Assembly: GCA_013696835.1 (NCBI GenBank)
Contig: JACCXV010000346.1
Location: 1 to 6,582 of the forward strand
Direction of reading: 5' to 3'
Length of the DNA stretch: 6,582 bases
Origin: Gemmatimonadota bacterium
GTDB taxonomy: Bacteria > Gemmatimonadota > Gemmatimonadetes > JACCXV01
Under the pieces are notes generated by a model. It saw only the letters and a program-made list of their open reading frames with translations. It was not told the origin of the DNA and did no database searches. A program made the translations under genes and the position numbers. Shown here in pieces: positions 1-4,947 of this stretch (position 1 is the stretch's first letter; the number at the start of each line of letters is the position of its first letter).

Positions 1-200
1 CTCGGCTCAACCTGAGCGAGGGCTACCGGCGCGACCCGGACTATCGCCAGGAACACGATGAGGGGACCGACAGCGGACTCACCTCGGACACGCCCGCTGC
101 GGCGAAACAGCGCTGCTGCCCTCCTGCGCGGGACTCCGCGAGGGCCACGGAGTCCTTCATGATGGCGAATCGCCTCCTCCCCACTTCTTGGCGGGTTCAT
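1..200 (-). CDS. Possible partial gene with signal-peptide-like segment, start uncertain
   Basis: I do not recognise this gene. On the minus strand one frame stays open from an ATG at 198-200 to the window edge. Close to the edge it encodes a hydrophobic stretch (SAVGPLIVFLAIVRVAPVAL) followed by AQVEP, which looks like an export signal with a cleavage site near ALA-QV. The ATG has no good Shine-Dalgarno site. A strong AGGAGGG (119-125) sits 8 bases before an in-frame CTG at 108-110, so a rare CTG start giving a more normal signal-peptide length is possible. The plus strand is also open through this stretch with good GC at third positions, so the strand is not certain. That plus frame would run far into the 3' end of mscL, which argues against it. 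Most of the protein, if real, lies outside the window. Confidence 0.25.
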   Translation of the reverse strand, partial: MNPPRSGEEAIRHHEGLRGPRGVPRRRAAALFRRSGRVRGESAVGPLIVFLAIVRVAPVALAQVEP

Positions 201-301
201 TCTGAGCGCGCCGCACTCAGGCCAGATGGTAGTCGAGGGGTCTCCCGGCGCGAAACTCACTCTCCGTACGTTCCAGTGATGAACACCGGGCGCTGGCCGA
301 G

Positions 302-315
302 CTGGAGCACTCCAG
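302..315. repeat. Short perfect hairpin just after mscL
   Basis: CTGGAG-CA-CTCCAG is a perfect 6-bp dyad with a 2-base centre, lying 7 bases past the mscL stop codon. It has no T-run after it on the minus strand, so it is at best a weak or factor-dependent 3' end signal for mscL, or a chance palindrome. Confidence 0.3.
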
Positions 316-322
316 AGCACGT

Positions 323-754
323 TCAGGCCATGGATGCGGTGTCGGATCTCGCCGGGCCCAACTCCGCCGTGCAGTACCTGCATCTGGTGGCGGCAGTGGG
401 GATGGTCTCAAGGCACTTGGGGCATGATCGGGTGTCCGGTGGCGGCGGGCTCTTGATGAACACCTTTGTGATGAGATAGACGACACCGGCGATGATGACG
501 AAGTCCAGCAGGGCTCCCAGAAGGTCGCCCAGGAGAAGTGCGTTCTCCACCACCTTGCCCTCCACCGTGCTGCGCTCGAGAACCACGCGGACCGTGCGCC
601 AGGACCCGCCCGGAAGAGCGACGCCGACCAGGGGCATGATCACGTCGGCAACGAACGCAGAAACGACCTTCCCCAGCGCCGTCCCGATGACGACTGCGAG
701 GGCGAGAGCCACGATGTTCTGCTTGATCAGCCAGTCGCGAAAGCCCTGAAGCAT
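323..754 (-). CDS. mscL: Large-conductance mechanosensitive channel MscL with C-terminal zinc ribbon
   Basis: MscL forms a homopentameric inner-membrane pore that opens under membrane tension and releases solutes on hypo-osmotic shock. The 143-residue product has the amphipathic N-terminal helix (MLQGFRDWLIKQN), then TM1 with the pore-lining segment VVIGTALGKVVSAFVADVIM (residues 21-40) and the family's IMP motif. A periplasmic loop follows (about 48-72), then TM2 (about 80-100). The usual cytoplasmic helical bundle is replaced by a proline linker and four cysteines (C111, C114, C125, C128; CX2C-X10-CX2C), a probable zinc ribbon known in many MscL homologues outside the enterobacteria. The aspartate of TM1 (Asp18 in E. 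coli) is alanine here. The start is fixed by a perfect GGAGGTGA site. The gene lies 57 bases downstream of the small exported-protein gene on the same strand, so the two may share a transcript. Confidence 0.96.
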   Translation of the reverse strand: MLQGFRDWLIKQNIVALALAVVIGTALGKVVSAFVADVIMPLVGVALPGGSWRTVRVVLERSTVEGKVVENALLLGDLLGALLDFVIIAGVVYLITKVFIKSPPPPDTRSCPKCLETIPTAATRCRYCTAELGPARSDTASMA

Positions 755-757
755 CGG

Positions 758-765
758 TCACCTCC
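758..765 (-). promoter_or_regulatory. Strong ribosome binding site of mscL
   Basis: The minus strand reads GGAGGTGA, an uninterrupted 8-base match to the anti-Shine-Dalgarno sequence, 3 bases before the ATG at 752-754. It decides the mscL start and suggests efficient translation. Confidence 0.85.
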
Positions 766-779
766 ATCTGGGTTCACGT

Positions 780-792
780 TTGACCTCGTCAA
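780..792. repeat. Small dyad TTGAC-CTC-GTCAA between the exported-protein gene and mscL
   Basis: A perfect 5-bp inverted repeat with a 3-base centre sits about 25 bases upstream of the mscL start, in the 57-base gap between the two minus-strand genes. It could be a small operator or part of a -35-like TTGACG element reading toward mscL. I see no convincing -10 box at the right distance, so this is only a candidate. Confidence 0.2.
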
Positions 793-811
793 GGGGGGAG
801 GCACCCGAGCG

Positions 812-1228
812 CTACGCAGTGGGTTCGCTTCCATGGATGGCAACGATTCTGAAGATGGTGCCTACGGAAAAACCGATCGTGTACCGCAACGCGCAGTCGG
901 TCCTGACGCCACCACCTGCTGGAGCTCCGAACTGGACCTCCATGCGAATCACGGCGGAGAGCACGATCACGAACGACTCGAAGGGGGCGACTGTGATCGG
1001 TCTGGTGGAAAGATCGGGTTGGGTGGCCACGACGGTGATCTGACACTGAGCCCGCCCGTTCTCGAGCTTCAGTGCCAGGTCCGGGGTGCGGTCGGTGTGA
1101 TTTTCGTACAGCCGCGCCGTGGTTCCGCTCGAGCCTCGCAGGATACCCATGAGCTCCTGTGCCGGAAGCGGTTGGCCCAAGAGCAAGGCTACAGCAACCA
1201 TGGTGAGAACGTGCGTTGGCGCTTTCAT
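812..1228 (-). CDS. Small exported protein of unknown function
   Basis: I do not recognise a family. The 138-residue product begins with a clear Sec-type signal peptide: MKAPTH, a hydrophobic core VLTMVAVALLLG, and a cleavage region LPAQ-EL near residue 23-24. The mature part, about 114 residues, alternates polar and hydrophobic residues as in a beta-rich fold (for example ITVAPFESFVIVL and MEVQFG). It has exactly two cysteines, C62 and C112, which could form a disulfide after export. An upstream in-frame ATG at 1289-1291 lies inside the inverted repeat and lacks a ribosome site. The start chosen here has AAGGAGGG 5 bases upstream and places the signal peptide at the N-terminus. The gene precedes mscL on the same strand, so a shared envelope-related transcript is plausible, but no role can be assigned. 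Confidence 0.8.
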   Translation of the reverse strand: MKAPTHVLTMVAVALLLGQPLPAQELMGILRGSSGTTARLYENHTDRTPDLALKLENGRAQCQITVVATQPDLSTRPITVAPFESFVIVLSAVIRMEVQFGAPAGGGVRTDCALRYTIGFSVGTIFRIVAIHGSEPTA

Positions 1229-1233
1229 GCAAA

Positions 1234-1241
1234 CCCTCCTT
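1234..1241 (-). promoter_or_regulatory. Ribosome binding site fixing the start at 1228
   Basis: The minus strand reads AAGGAGGG, 5 bases before the ATG at 1226-1228. It supports this start over the in-frame ATG 63 bases further upstream. It lies directly beside a small hairpin (1242-1254) that could affect its accessibility. Confidence 0.75.
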
Positions 1242-1254
1242 CGGAGATACTCCG
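1242..1254. repeat. Small hairpin CGGAG-ATA-CTCCG next to the ribosome site
   Basis: A perfect 5-bp stem with a 3-base loop abuts the Shine-Dalgarno site of the exported-protein gene. On the minus strand it contains GGAGTATC, echoing the GAGTATCC of the larger inverted repeat 5 bases further upstream. The shared core suggests either a repeated protein-binding site or a folded leader. Confidence 0.4.
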
Positions 1255-1259
1255 GGTTG

Positions 1260-1307
1260 CCCGCCAGGATACTCGGCGAGATCACCCACATAGAGTATCC
1301 TGGCGGG
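1260..1307. repeat. Perfect 15-bp inverted repeat in the leader of the exported-protein gene
   Basis: The left arm CCCGCCAGGATACTC (1260-1274) and right arm GAGTATCCTGGCGGG (1293-1307) are exact reverse complements separated by 18 bases. The structure ends 31 bases before the start codon at 1228, so it lies in the probable promoter or 5' leader of that minus-strand gene. No T-run follows on either strand, so it is unlikely to be an intrinsic terminator. It could be a regulator's operator, a stable RNA leader hairpin, or a remnant of a short inverted-repeat element. Confidence 0.8.
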
Positions 1308-1533
1308 ACGGCCAGAGGAATCTGCTTGCGTCACCCAGTGATGCCGCCCAGGTGTCAGGCGCTTCTGGGGGTCATATCAGCAGGGCTGTTCCGGCGGGGG
1401 CGTTTCACCGGCTGATCGGAGCTGGGGTCTAGGCGGGAGGGCCATTTGGTCCTGCGGAGTGAGGGCGGGGCACGCGGTAGCGAGTCAGTCCCGTGGCGGG
1501 CCAGGGACGTGCCGAAATGTGACTAAGGCCTTC
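1308..1533. other. Non-coding stretch, nothing recognised
   Basis: Reading frames here are open on several strands, as expected from GC-rich DNA. None has a ribosome site, a recognisable protein or a codon pattern that stands out. A promoter for the minus-strand exported-protein gene should lie near 1300-1400, but I cannot point to convincing -35 and -10 boxes. No tRNA-like or small-RNA structure was evident. Confidence 0.5.
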
Positions 1534-1709
1534 GCAGGGGCTCGTACGGCTTCGGCAGACCAAGACGACCACCGCGTCACCCGGTGTCCGTCGTAGAAGC
1601 TGCCGCCAGCGGCAACCACCGCCCGGAACCAGCCGCTGTTCTTCCCCGCGAACACCAGGCCTCCCGCGGCAGCCAGCGTGCCCCCGGTCGGGTCCGCCGT
1701 CCTCACCGC
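1534..1709 (-). pseudogene. Decayed fragment of PQQ-dependent dehydrogenase C-terminus (short copy)
   Basis: The minus strand encodes MRTADPTGGTLAAAGGLVFAGKNSGWFRA and then VAAGGSFYDGH. The GGTLATAGGLVF-type motif is characteristic of the C-terminal propeller of PQQ-dependent alcohol and glucose dehydrogenases. It is nearly identical to the longer fragment at 3694-3969 but broken in three ways. A net 99 bases are missing (33 codons, in frame), covering the last blade motif from YDAATGE to DGEQLVA. Two single-base deletions (near 1560 and 1572) then shift the reading frame, so the original C-terminus is lost. The stop codon present in the other copy is also absent. Homology stops abruptly at 1709, at the RTADP segment. 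There is no start region or ribosome site, so this is a non-functional remnant. Confidence 0.85.
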
Positions 1710-1899
1710 TAGAAACGGCCGACCTGTCCGACTTGGAGGCTAGCCCCTTCGCTACGTAACTGGGCCCCCGGACTCCCCACGGAGCCGCAGCGATTACCGA
1801 CTGATTTCCGGTGGCCGAACGGCTGCGATTCCCGAGCGGAACCGAGCATGAACATCGCGTGTAGGCGTAGGGAGAACATCCTACTTCGGAGAGCAGGTC
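1710..1899. other. Upstream region of the 409-aa protein gene
   Basis: No gene is seen here. Three copies of GATTNCCG lie at 1792-1799, 1803-1810 and 1827-1834, all in the same direction, and could be a regulator-binding cluster. Near the gene, GTAGG (1867-1871) and CCTAC (1880-1884) form a small 5-bp hairpin with an 8-base loop. GGAG at 1888-1891 serves as the probable ribosome site 8 bases before the ATG. No clear sigma-70 promoter can be named. Confidence 0.4.
1792..1834 (+). repeat. Three direct GATTNCCG repeats upstream of the 409-aa gene
   Basis: GATTACCG (1792-1799), GATTTCCG (1803-1810) and GATTCCCG (1827-1834) share seven of eight bases. They start 11 and 24 bases apart, roughly one and a little over two helical turns. 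Repeats of this type can bind a regulator, but the copies are short and chance cannot be excluded. Confidence 0.3.
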
Positions 1900-3129
1900 A
1901 TGAGAGAAGTTTGCGCTGCGCGACTTTCAATGTATCCGGCCGTGTTTGGCCTGTTGTCTCTGTCTGCAGTGTTCCATCTCGCGACCGGCCAGCAACGGCT
2001 GCTGCTCCCCGAGGGTACCGTCATTACTGTCAAGACCGCGGCGCCACTGAGTTCGGCGAGCGTCCGCGAGGGCGAGGCGTTTCGGACCACGGTCGCCGAT
2101 TCGGTGCGCGTGGAAGGCTTCACGGTAATCCCGGAGGGTAGCACGATAGACGGGGTTGTTACTTTGGTCAGACGAGCCGATGAACGCCAATCCGGGGTCA
2201 TCGGAGTCGAGTTTAACCGCCTACGACTTCCGAAGGGTTCGGAGGTCGTCATCGACGGCAAGCTGACGAGCCTGGATCCAAGTGAGCGACGGCAGATCGA
2301 TGCTCAGACGGACGCGCAGGTGCTCTTCGTCGGCGGCCGCCGGGGCACAGGCGCAGCCATTGGCGCCGTGGGTGCCAGCGGGGGTGCGGGCAGGGACCCG
2401 CTCGGGAACGTCCTTGGAGCGTTGGGGACGCTTCTCTCGAAGGGGGCCGACGTGACCGTCCCCGCCAATACCCCACTGGCCGTTCAGCTCGAGCGGGGAC
2501 TCACGATGGGGGTGATGTCGACGCAACCGATTCGCGGCAGCGACGCGTTCACGATCTACACGTCGGCCAGCGCCATACGTGCCGGGCAGCAGGCGCTACG
2601 CGCGAAGGGTTATTATCGCGGGGCTACCGACGGCGCCCTCAACGAGGCGACTCAACGCGCTCTCGTGGAGTTCCAGATTGATAGCGACATCATCGCGACG
2701 GGCAACCTGGACGGGCGCACGGCGGAGGCCCTGGGGCTTCAACTGGCTCGCGGGGCGAGCACCCTGACCCCCGCCGAGGCGACGTTGCTACGTCGCAACG
2801 CGCAGATCTTGACGACTCGATACCGGAATACGATCGGCATCGCAGAGGGTGGACGTCTGGACCAGCGACGCACGTACGATCCGGCCGAGATCGAACTGTA
2901 CTTCGCGCTTTCTGCATTCAGCGACAATGCCAGCCTGTACGAAGAGATGCGGCGGTTATCCGGCAACGTGGAGGGGCAGACGGCAGCGGGGAGCGCCTTG
3001 GCAGGCGCAGCACGTCGAGTCGATGAGGCCTTGCGGACCGTCCGCGTTTCGCCGCGTACAGAGGCGATATGGGGGGCGCTCCAGGAGGACCTGGCGCGTC
3101 TCGACTCGACTTATGCACGCCGCCAGTAG
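1900..3129 (+). CDS. Exported protein with peptidoglycan-binding-type domain
   Basis: The 409-residue product has an N-terminal export signal (MREVCAARLSMYP, then AVFGLLSLSAVFHLATG, cleavage near residue 30). A region at about 35-125 follows (GTVITVKTAAPLSSASVREG, VIPEGSTIDGVV, LRLPKGSEVVIDG). It resembles envelope proteins that pair 'cost-of-exposure' beta strands with a glycine-rich hinge; here the Gly/Ala-rich hinge is residues 146-163. A second strand region (VTVPANTPLAVQLERGLTM) comes next. Residues 224-280 match the PG_binding_1 fold (QQALRAKGYYRGATDG, TQRALVEFQ, GNLDGRTAEALGL). The C-terminus (290-405) is mostly helical and unrecognised. No catalytic domain is visible, so a structural or cell-wall-anchoring periplasmic role is inferred. 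The start has GGAG 8 bases upstream, although Met11 is an alternative. The gene ends at a strong terminator and is probably monocistronic. Confidence 0.88.
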   Translation: MREVCAARLSMYPAVFGLLSLSAVFHLATGQQRLLLPEGTVITVKTAAPLSSASVREGEAFRTTVADSVRVEGFTVIPEGSTIDGVVTLVRRADERQSGVIGVEFNRLRLPKGSEVVIDGKLTSLDPSERRQIDAQTDAQVLFVGGRRGTGAAIGAVGASGGAGRDPLGNVLGALGTLLSKGADVTVPANTPLAVQLERGLTMGVMSTQPIRGSDAFTIYTSASAIRAGQQALRAKGYYRGATDGALNEATQRALVEFQIDSDIIATGNLDGRTAEALGLQLARGASTLTPAEATLLRRNAQILTTRYRNTIGIAEGGRLDQRRTYDPAEIELYFALSAFSDNASLYEEMRRLSGNVEGQTAAGSALAGAARRVDEALRTVRVSPRTEAIWGALQEDLARLDSTYARRQ

Positions 3130-3200
3130 TCAGAACTCGCCATCGATGATCGCCGCGGGACCGAGCCTCGACCGGCAAGGACGCTACGGCCCGGGCAAGA

Positions 3201-3234
3201 AAGGGAGGGCCCCAAGATCGGCCCTCCCTTGTTT
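3201..3234 (+). terminator. Intrinsic terminator between convergent genes, probably bidirectional
   Basis: A perfect 11-bp stem, AAGGGAGGGCC (3201-3211) and GGCCCTCCCTT (3220-3230), encloses an 8-base loop and is followed by GTTTT on the plus strand. It sits 71 bases after the stop of the 409-aa gene. Read on the minus strand the stem is followed by CTTTCTTG-like sequence, so it may also stop transcripts from the small gene at 3300-3509. Confidence 0.85.
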
Positions 3235-3261
3235 TCGGGACTCCCCAGGACCTCATCGTGG

Positions 3262-3279
3262 CCGGGTGCCGACACCCGG
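3262..3279 (-). terminator. Hairpin downstream of the 69-aa gene
   Basis: CCGGGTG (3262-3268) and CACCCGG (3273-3279) form a perfect 7-bp stem with a 4-base loop, 20 bases past the stop of the small minus-strand gene. No T-run follows, so it is not a classic intrinsic terminator alone. It probably protects or stops the mRNA together with the hairpin at 3201-3230. Confidence 0.4.
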
Positions 3280-3299
3280 TGAAACCAGGATAGACAGGG

Positions 3300-3509
3300 T
3301 CAGTTCTTGCTGAGGTCCCGGTAGTGTCCCTTCACCTTCGTGCCGTCCGAGCGGGTGTAACCCGCTATCCATGCGCGGTTGCGTTCTCCGCCCCTTGGCC
3401 GCTCGGCCTGGTCTGATTTTGAGTACTTGTTGCTCTTGGGCCGCTTTCCGGAACGATCCACAGAAGCCCGTTCGAGCTTCCACGCGCGACCGCCGCTCTT
3501 CTTGGCCAT
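3300..3509 (-). CDS. Small basic protein of unknown function
   Basis: The 69-residue product is rich in Lys and Arg (MAKKSGGRAWKLERASVDRSG at the start) and strongly hydrophilic, with no signal peptide or membrane segment. Its C-terminus, AWIAGYTRSDGTKVKGHYRD (residues 46-65), resembles the GYTRxDGTxVxGHYR motif seen at the ends of many small bacterial proteins of unknown role. The N-terminal 45 residues look disordered. Its charge would suit nucleic-acid binding, but that is only inference. The start is well defined, with AGGAGGG 4 bases before the ATG. The gene converges with the 409-aa gene, sharing the intervening terminator, and appears to stand alone downstream of the PQQ-dehydrogenase remnant. 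Confidence 0.75.
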   Translation of the reverse strand: MAKKSGGRAWKLERASVDRSGKRPKSNKYSKSDQAERPRGGERNRAWIAGYTRSDGTKVKGHYRDLSKN

Positions 3510-3513
3510 TTTT

Positions 3514-3520
3514 CCCTCCT
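3514..3520 (-). promoter_or_regulatory. Ribosome binding site of the 69-aa gene
   Basis: AGGAGGG on the minus strand is followed by four A residues and the ATG at 3507-3509. This strong, close site is the main reason to accept such a short gene as real. Confidence 0.7.
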
Positions 3521-3688
3521 CATGCTACGAGATTCCGCAGGCTCGGCCTCCCGAACCCATTGCCGTGATCTAGGGTTCGCGAAGACTTCCAGCAACCGCC
3601 CGATCCACTTCGGGGCAATGTTGGCACATCGCGATGCGGCTACCCAGGGAGTCATCCCAAGCGCGCGTATCCCCCCGACGATGCAGGA

Positions 3689-4078
3689 CTACGGCAGGGG
3701 CTCGTACGGCTTCGGCAGACCGAAGACGACCACCGCGTCACCCAGGTGTCCGTCGTAGAAGCTGCCGCCAGCGGCAACTGCCACCAACTGTTCTCCATCG
3801 AGCGAGAACGTGACGGGCGGCGCGTTCACGCCGGCGCCGCACTGGAACTCCCAGAGCAACTCGCCGGTTGCCGCATCGTAGGCCCGGAACCAGCCGCTGT
3901 TCTCCCCCGCGAACACCAGGCCTCCCGCTGTGGCCAGCGTTCCCCCGATCGGGTCCGCCGTCCTCACCGCCCAGACGACACTTCCCGTACCGATGTCGAC
4001 CGCGCTGAGAGTGTCCCAGGACGGCTCGTCCGGGATGAGGCCCTCGTCGCTTCCCATGTAGAGCCTACCCTTCTGATA
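3689..4078 (-). pseudogene. C-terminal remnant of PQQ-dependent dehydrogenase (long copy)
   Basis: About 130 residues of the C-terminus of a PQQ (quinoprotein) dehydrogenase are encoded. These enzymes oxidise alcohols or sugars in the periplasm with an eight-bladed propeller. The sequence runs from YQKGRLYMGSDEG through LSAVDIGTGSVVWAV, GGTLATAGGLVFAGENSGW, RAYDAATGELLWEFQCGAGV and APPVTF to a normal stop at 3689-3691. Two AxDxxTGxxxW blade motifs are visible. A full enzyme would be about 500-700 residues. Here everything upstream of the last two blades is missing and no ATG/ribosome site precedes the fragment. A terminator-like hairpin lies directly upstream (4108-4142). The frame itself is intact, so truncation by rearrangement looks more recent than point decay. 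It cannot be a working enzyme. Confidence 0.85.
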
Positions 4079-4107
4079 GCGACGCCGAGCCCACCTCAAG
4101 GCTCGCA

Positions 4108-4142
4108 CCAAAGAGAAAGGGCGACGGTTAACCGCCGCCCTT
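4108..4142 (-). terminator. Intrinsic terminator of the lipoprotein gene
   Basis: On the minus strand AAGGGCGGCGGT and ACCGTCGCCCTT pair over 12 positions with one mismatch around a central TA (so the real loop is TTAA), followed by TCTCTTT. It begins 22 bases after the stop codon at 4165, matching the end of the lipoprotein gene and separating it from the dehydrogenase remnant. Confidence 0.8.
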
Positions 4143-4164
4143 GCCTTATCTGCAGACGCAGGGG

Positions 4165-4764
4165 TCAGAGGATGAGGCGCTTCCTGCGGAGCTCCTTCGC
4201 GACGGCTTCCGCCACGTCATCGACGAGCTTGGACACCTTGCCCCCGCGGACGCCCTCACTCAGGCCCGCCCACATCAGCCTGCCCTCTTTCACATCGTAA
4301 ACGTTGGTCTCAAACCGGACTTTGTCGTCAGACTGTGCGTAGCGCCTATCGTCCACACGGTGAGTCCAGTCGTGGTAGGCATAGAAATCGTAGTAGCGAT
4401 CAGGGTAGCGCCCGGGGGACCAGGCACGCTGCTCCTCCTGCCCGACAAGACGCAGAGTGACGGCGCCATCGACACCAGTGCCGGCAACCTTGCTGCGGAG
4501 CTGTGTTGGGTCGCGGAGCTCTTCCATCGTCAGAAAGGCGTAGGATGGCACCGCGCGTGCGCGGCCGATCGAGAGGGCCATCGCGTCCTCTGCGTCGCGG
4601 CGGAGGGGCTCGTTATGCGTCATCGCGACGACCAGGACCTTCGCGAAGTCGGCGTGCCGGGGGGCTGGGCTCGTCCAAGAGTCGGTGATGGTCGCATGTG
4701 GCACACAAGCTTGTATCGCCATGACGGTAAGCAGCCAGGCAGTGCCCCTGGACACATGGCTCAT
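4165..4764 (-). CDS. Probable lipoprotein of unknown function
   Basis: The 199-residue product starts with MSHVSRGTAWLLTVMAIQAC, a short signal peptide whose Cys20 suits lipid attachment, although the lipobox (IQAC) is not ideal. The mature part begins TITDSWTSP and has a core of alternating strands and helices (FAKVLVVAM, DGAVTLRLVG, VRFETNVYDV, RLMWAGLSEG). It ends in a basic amphipathic helix (SKLVDDVAEAVAKELRRKR). The layout resembles DUF4136-type envelope lipoproteins, where a repeated-strand domain ends in W(S/A)G and a terminal helix; this match is by eye. A Tyr/Asp-rich insert (residues about 127-150, GRYPDRYYDFYAYHDW) is notable. The start is supported by GAGGGAGG 9 bases upstream. 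The frame is also open upstream to an ATG overlapping the TPR gene stop (see 4765-4947). It is likely co-transcribed with that gene. Confidence 0.8.
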   Translation of the reverse strand: MSHVSRGTAWLLTVMAIQACVPHATITDSWTSPAPRHADFAKVLVVAMTHNEPLRRDAEDAMALSIGRARAVPSYAFLTMEELRDPTQLRSKVAGTGVDGAVTLRLVGQEEQRAWSPGRYPDRYYDFYAYHDWTHRVDDRRYAQSDDKVRFETNVYDVKEGRLMWAGLSEGVRGGKVSKLVDDVAEAVAKELRRKRLIL

Positions 4765-4947
4765 CGGGTGCCGCCTCCCTCTTGACCAGATCATCGTCGC
4801 TGATTCTTGGAGCTTCCCCCCGCGACGGTTGCTGCTGTCGATCAAGATCCCCGGCTCCTGCACGCGCCTTCGCGGCGCTTTCGGACAGTCGCGTGTGACG
4901 TGGAACGGTGGGCCGGGCTTACCGCAGCGGGCGCAGACAAAGGTCAT
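4765..4947 (-). other. In-frame zinc-knuckle-like extension overlapping the TPR gene stop
   Basis: An ATG (4945-4947) overlaps the TGA of the TPR gene as ATGA, the classic arrangement for translational coupling, though no ribosome site precedes it. It opens 61 codons that run without a stop into the lipoprotein. They begin MTFVCARCGKPGPPFH, then VTRDCPKAPRRR. The spacing C-X2-C-X7-H-X4-C, with GKPG and RDCP around it, is close to a CCHC zinc knuckle with three extra residues. Third positions of the first 44 codons are about 80% G or C, like real coding sequence. The region could be a separate small gene whose stop has been lost, a longer form of the lipoprotein, or chance. The strong ribosome site at 4774-4781 favours the shorter lipoprotein as the main product. 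Confidence 0.35.
4774..4781 (-). promoter_or_regulatory. Ribosome binding site of the lipoprotein gene
   Basis: GAGGGAGG lies 9 bases before the ATG at 4762-4764. It decides the start, because the frame is open for another 61 codons upstream and only this site puts the signal peptide at the N-terminus. Confidence 0.65.

Noticed and set aside
159..479. Plus-strand open frame across the left edge and the 3' end of mscL
   Set aside because: It has no recognisable protein, lacks a ribosome site and overlaps about 150 bases of a well-supported mscL gene.
1229..1291. N-terminal extension of the small exported protein to the ATG at 1289-1291
   Set aside because: It would put 21 residues ahead of a clear signal peptide, lies inside the inverted repeat and has no ribosome site, whereas the start at 1228 has AAGGAGGG 5 bases upstream.
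833..1432. Long plus-strand open frame antisense to the exported-protein gene
   Set aside because: The protein is low-complexity and unrecognisable, has no ribosome site and runs through the inverted repeat. The opposite strand holds a gene with a signal peptide and a strong ribosome site.
3510..3655. Minus-strand reading frame upstream of the 69-aa gene (MTPWVAASRCANIAPKWIG...)
   Set aside because: Part of it reads like protein (APKWIGRLLEVFANPRSR), but there is no ribosome site, the frame then runs through the 69-aa gene in another phase, and no family is recognised. It might be a gene scrap, but this cannot be supported.
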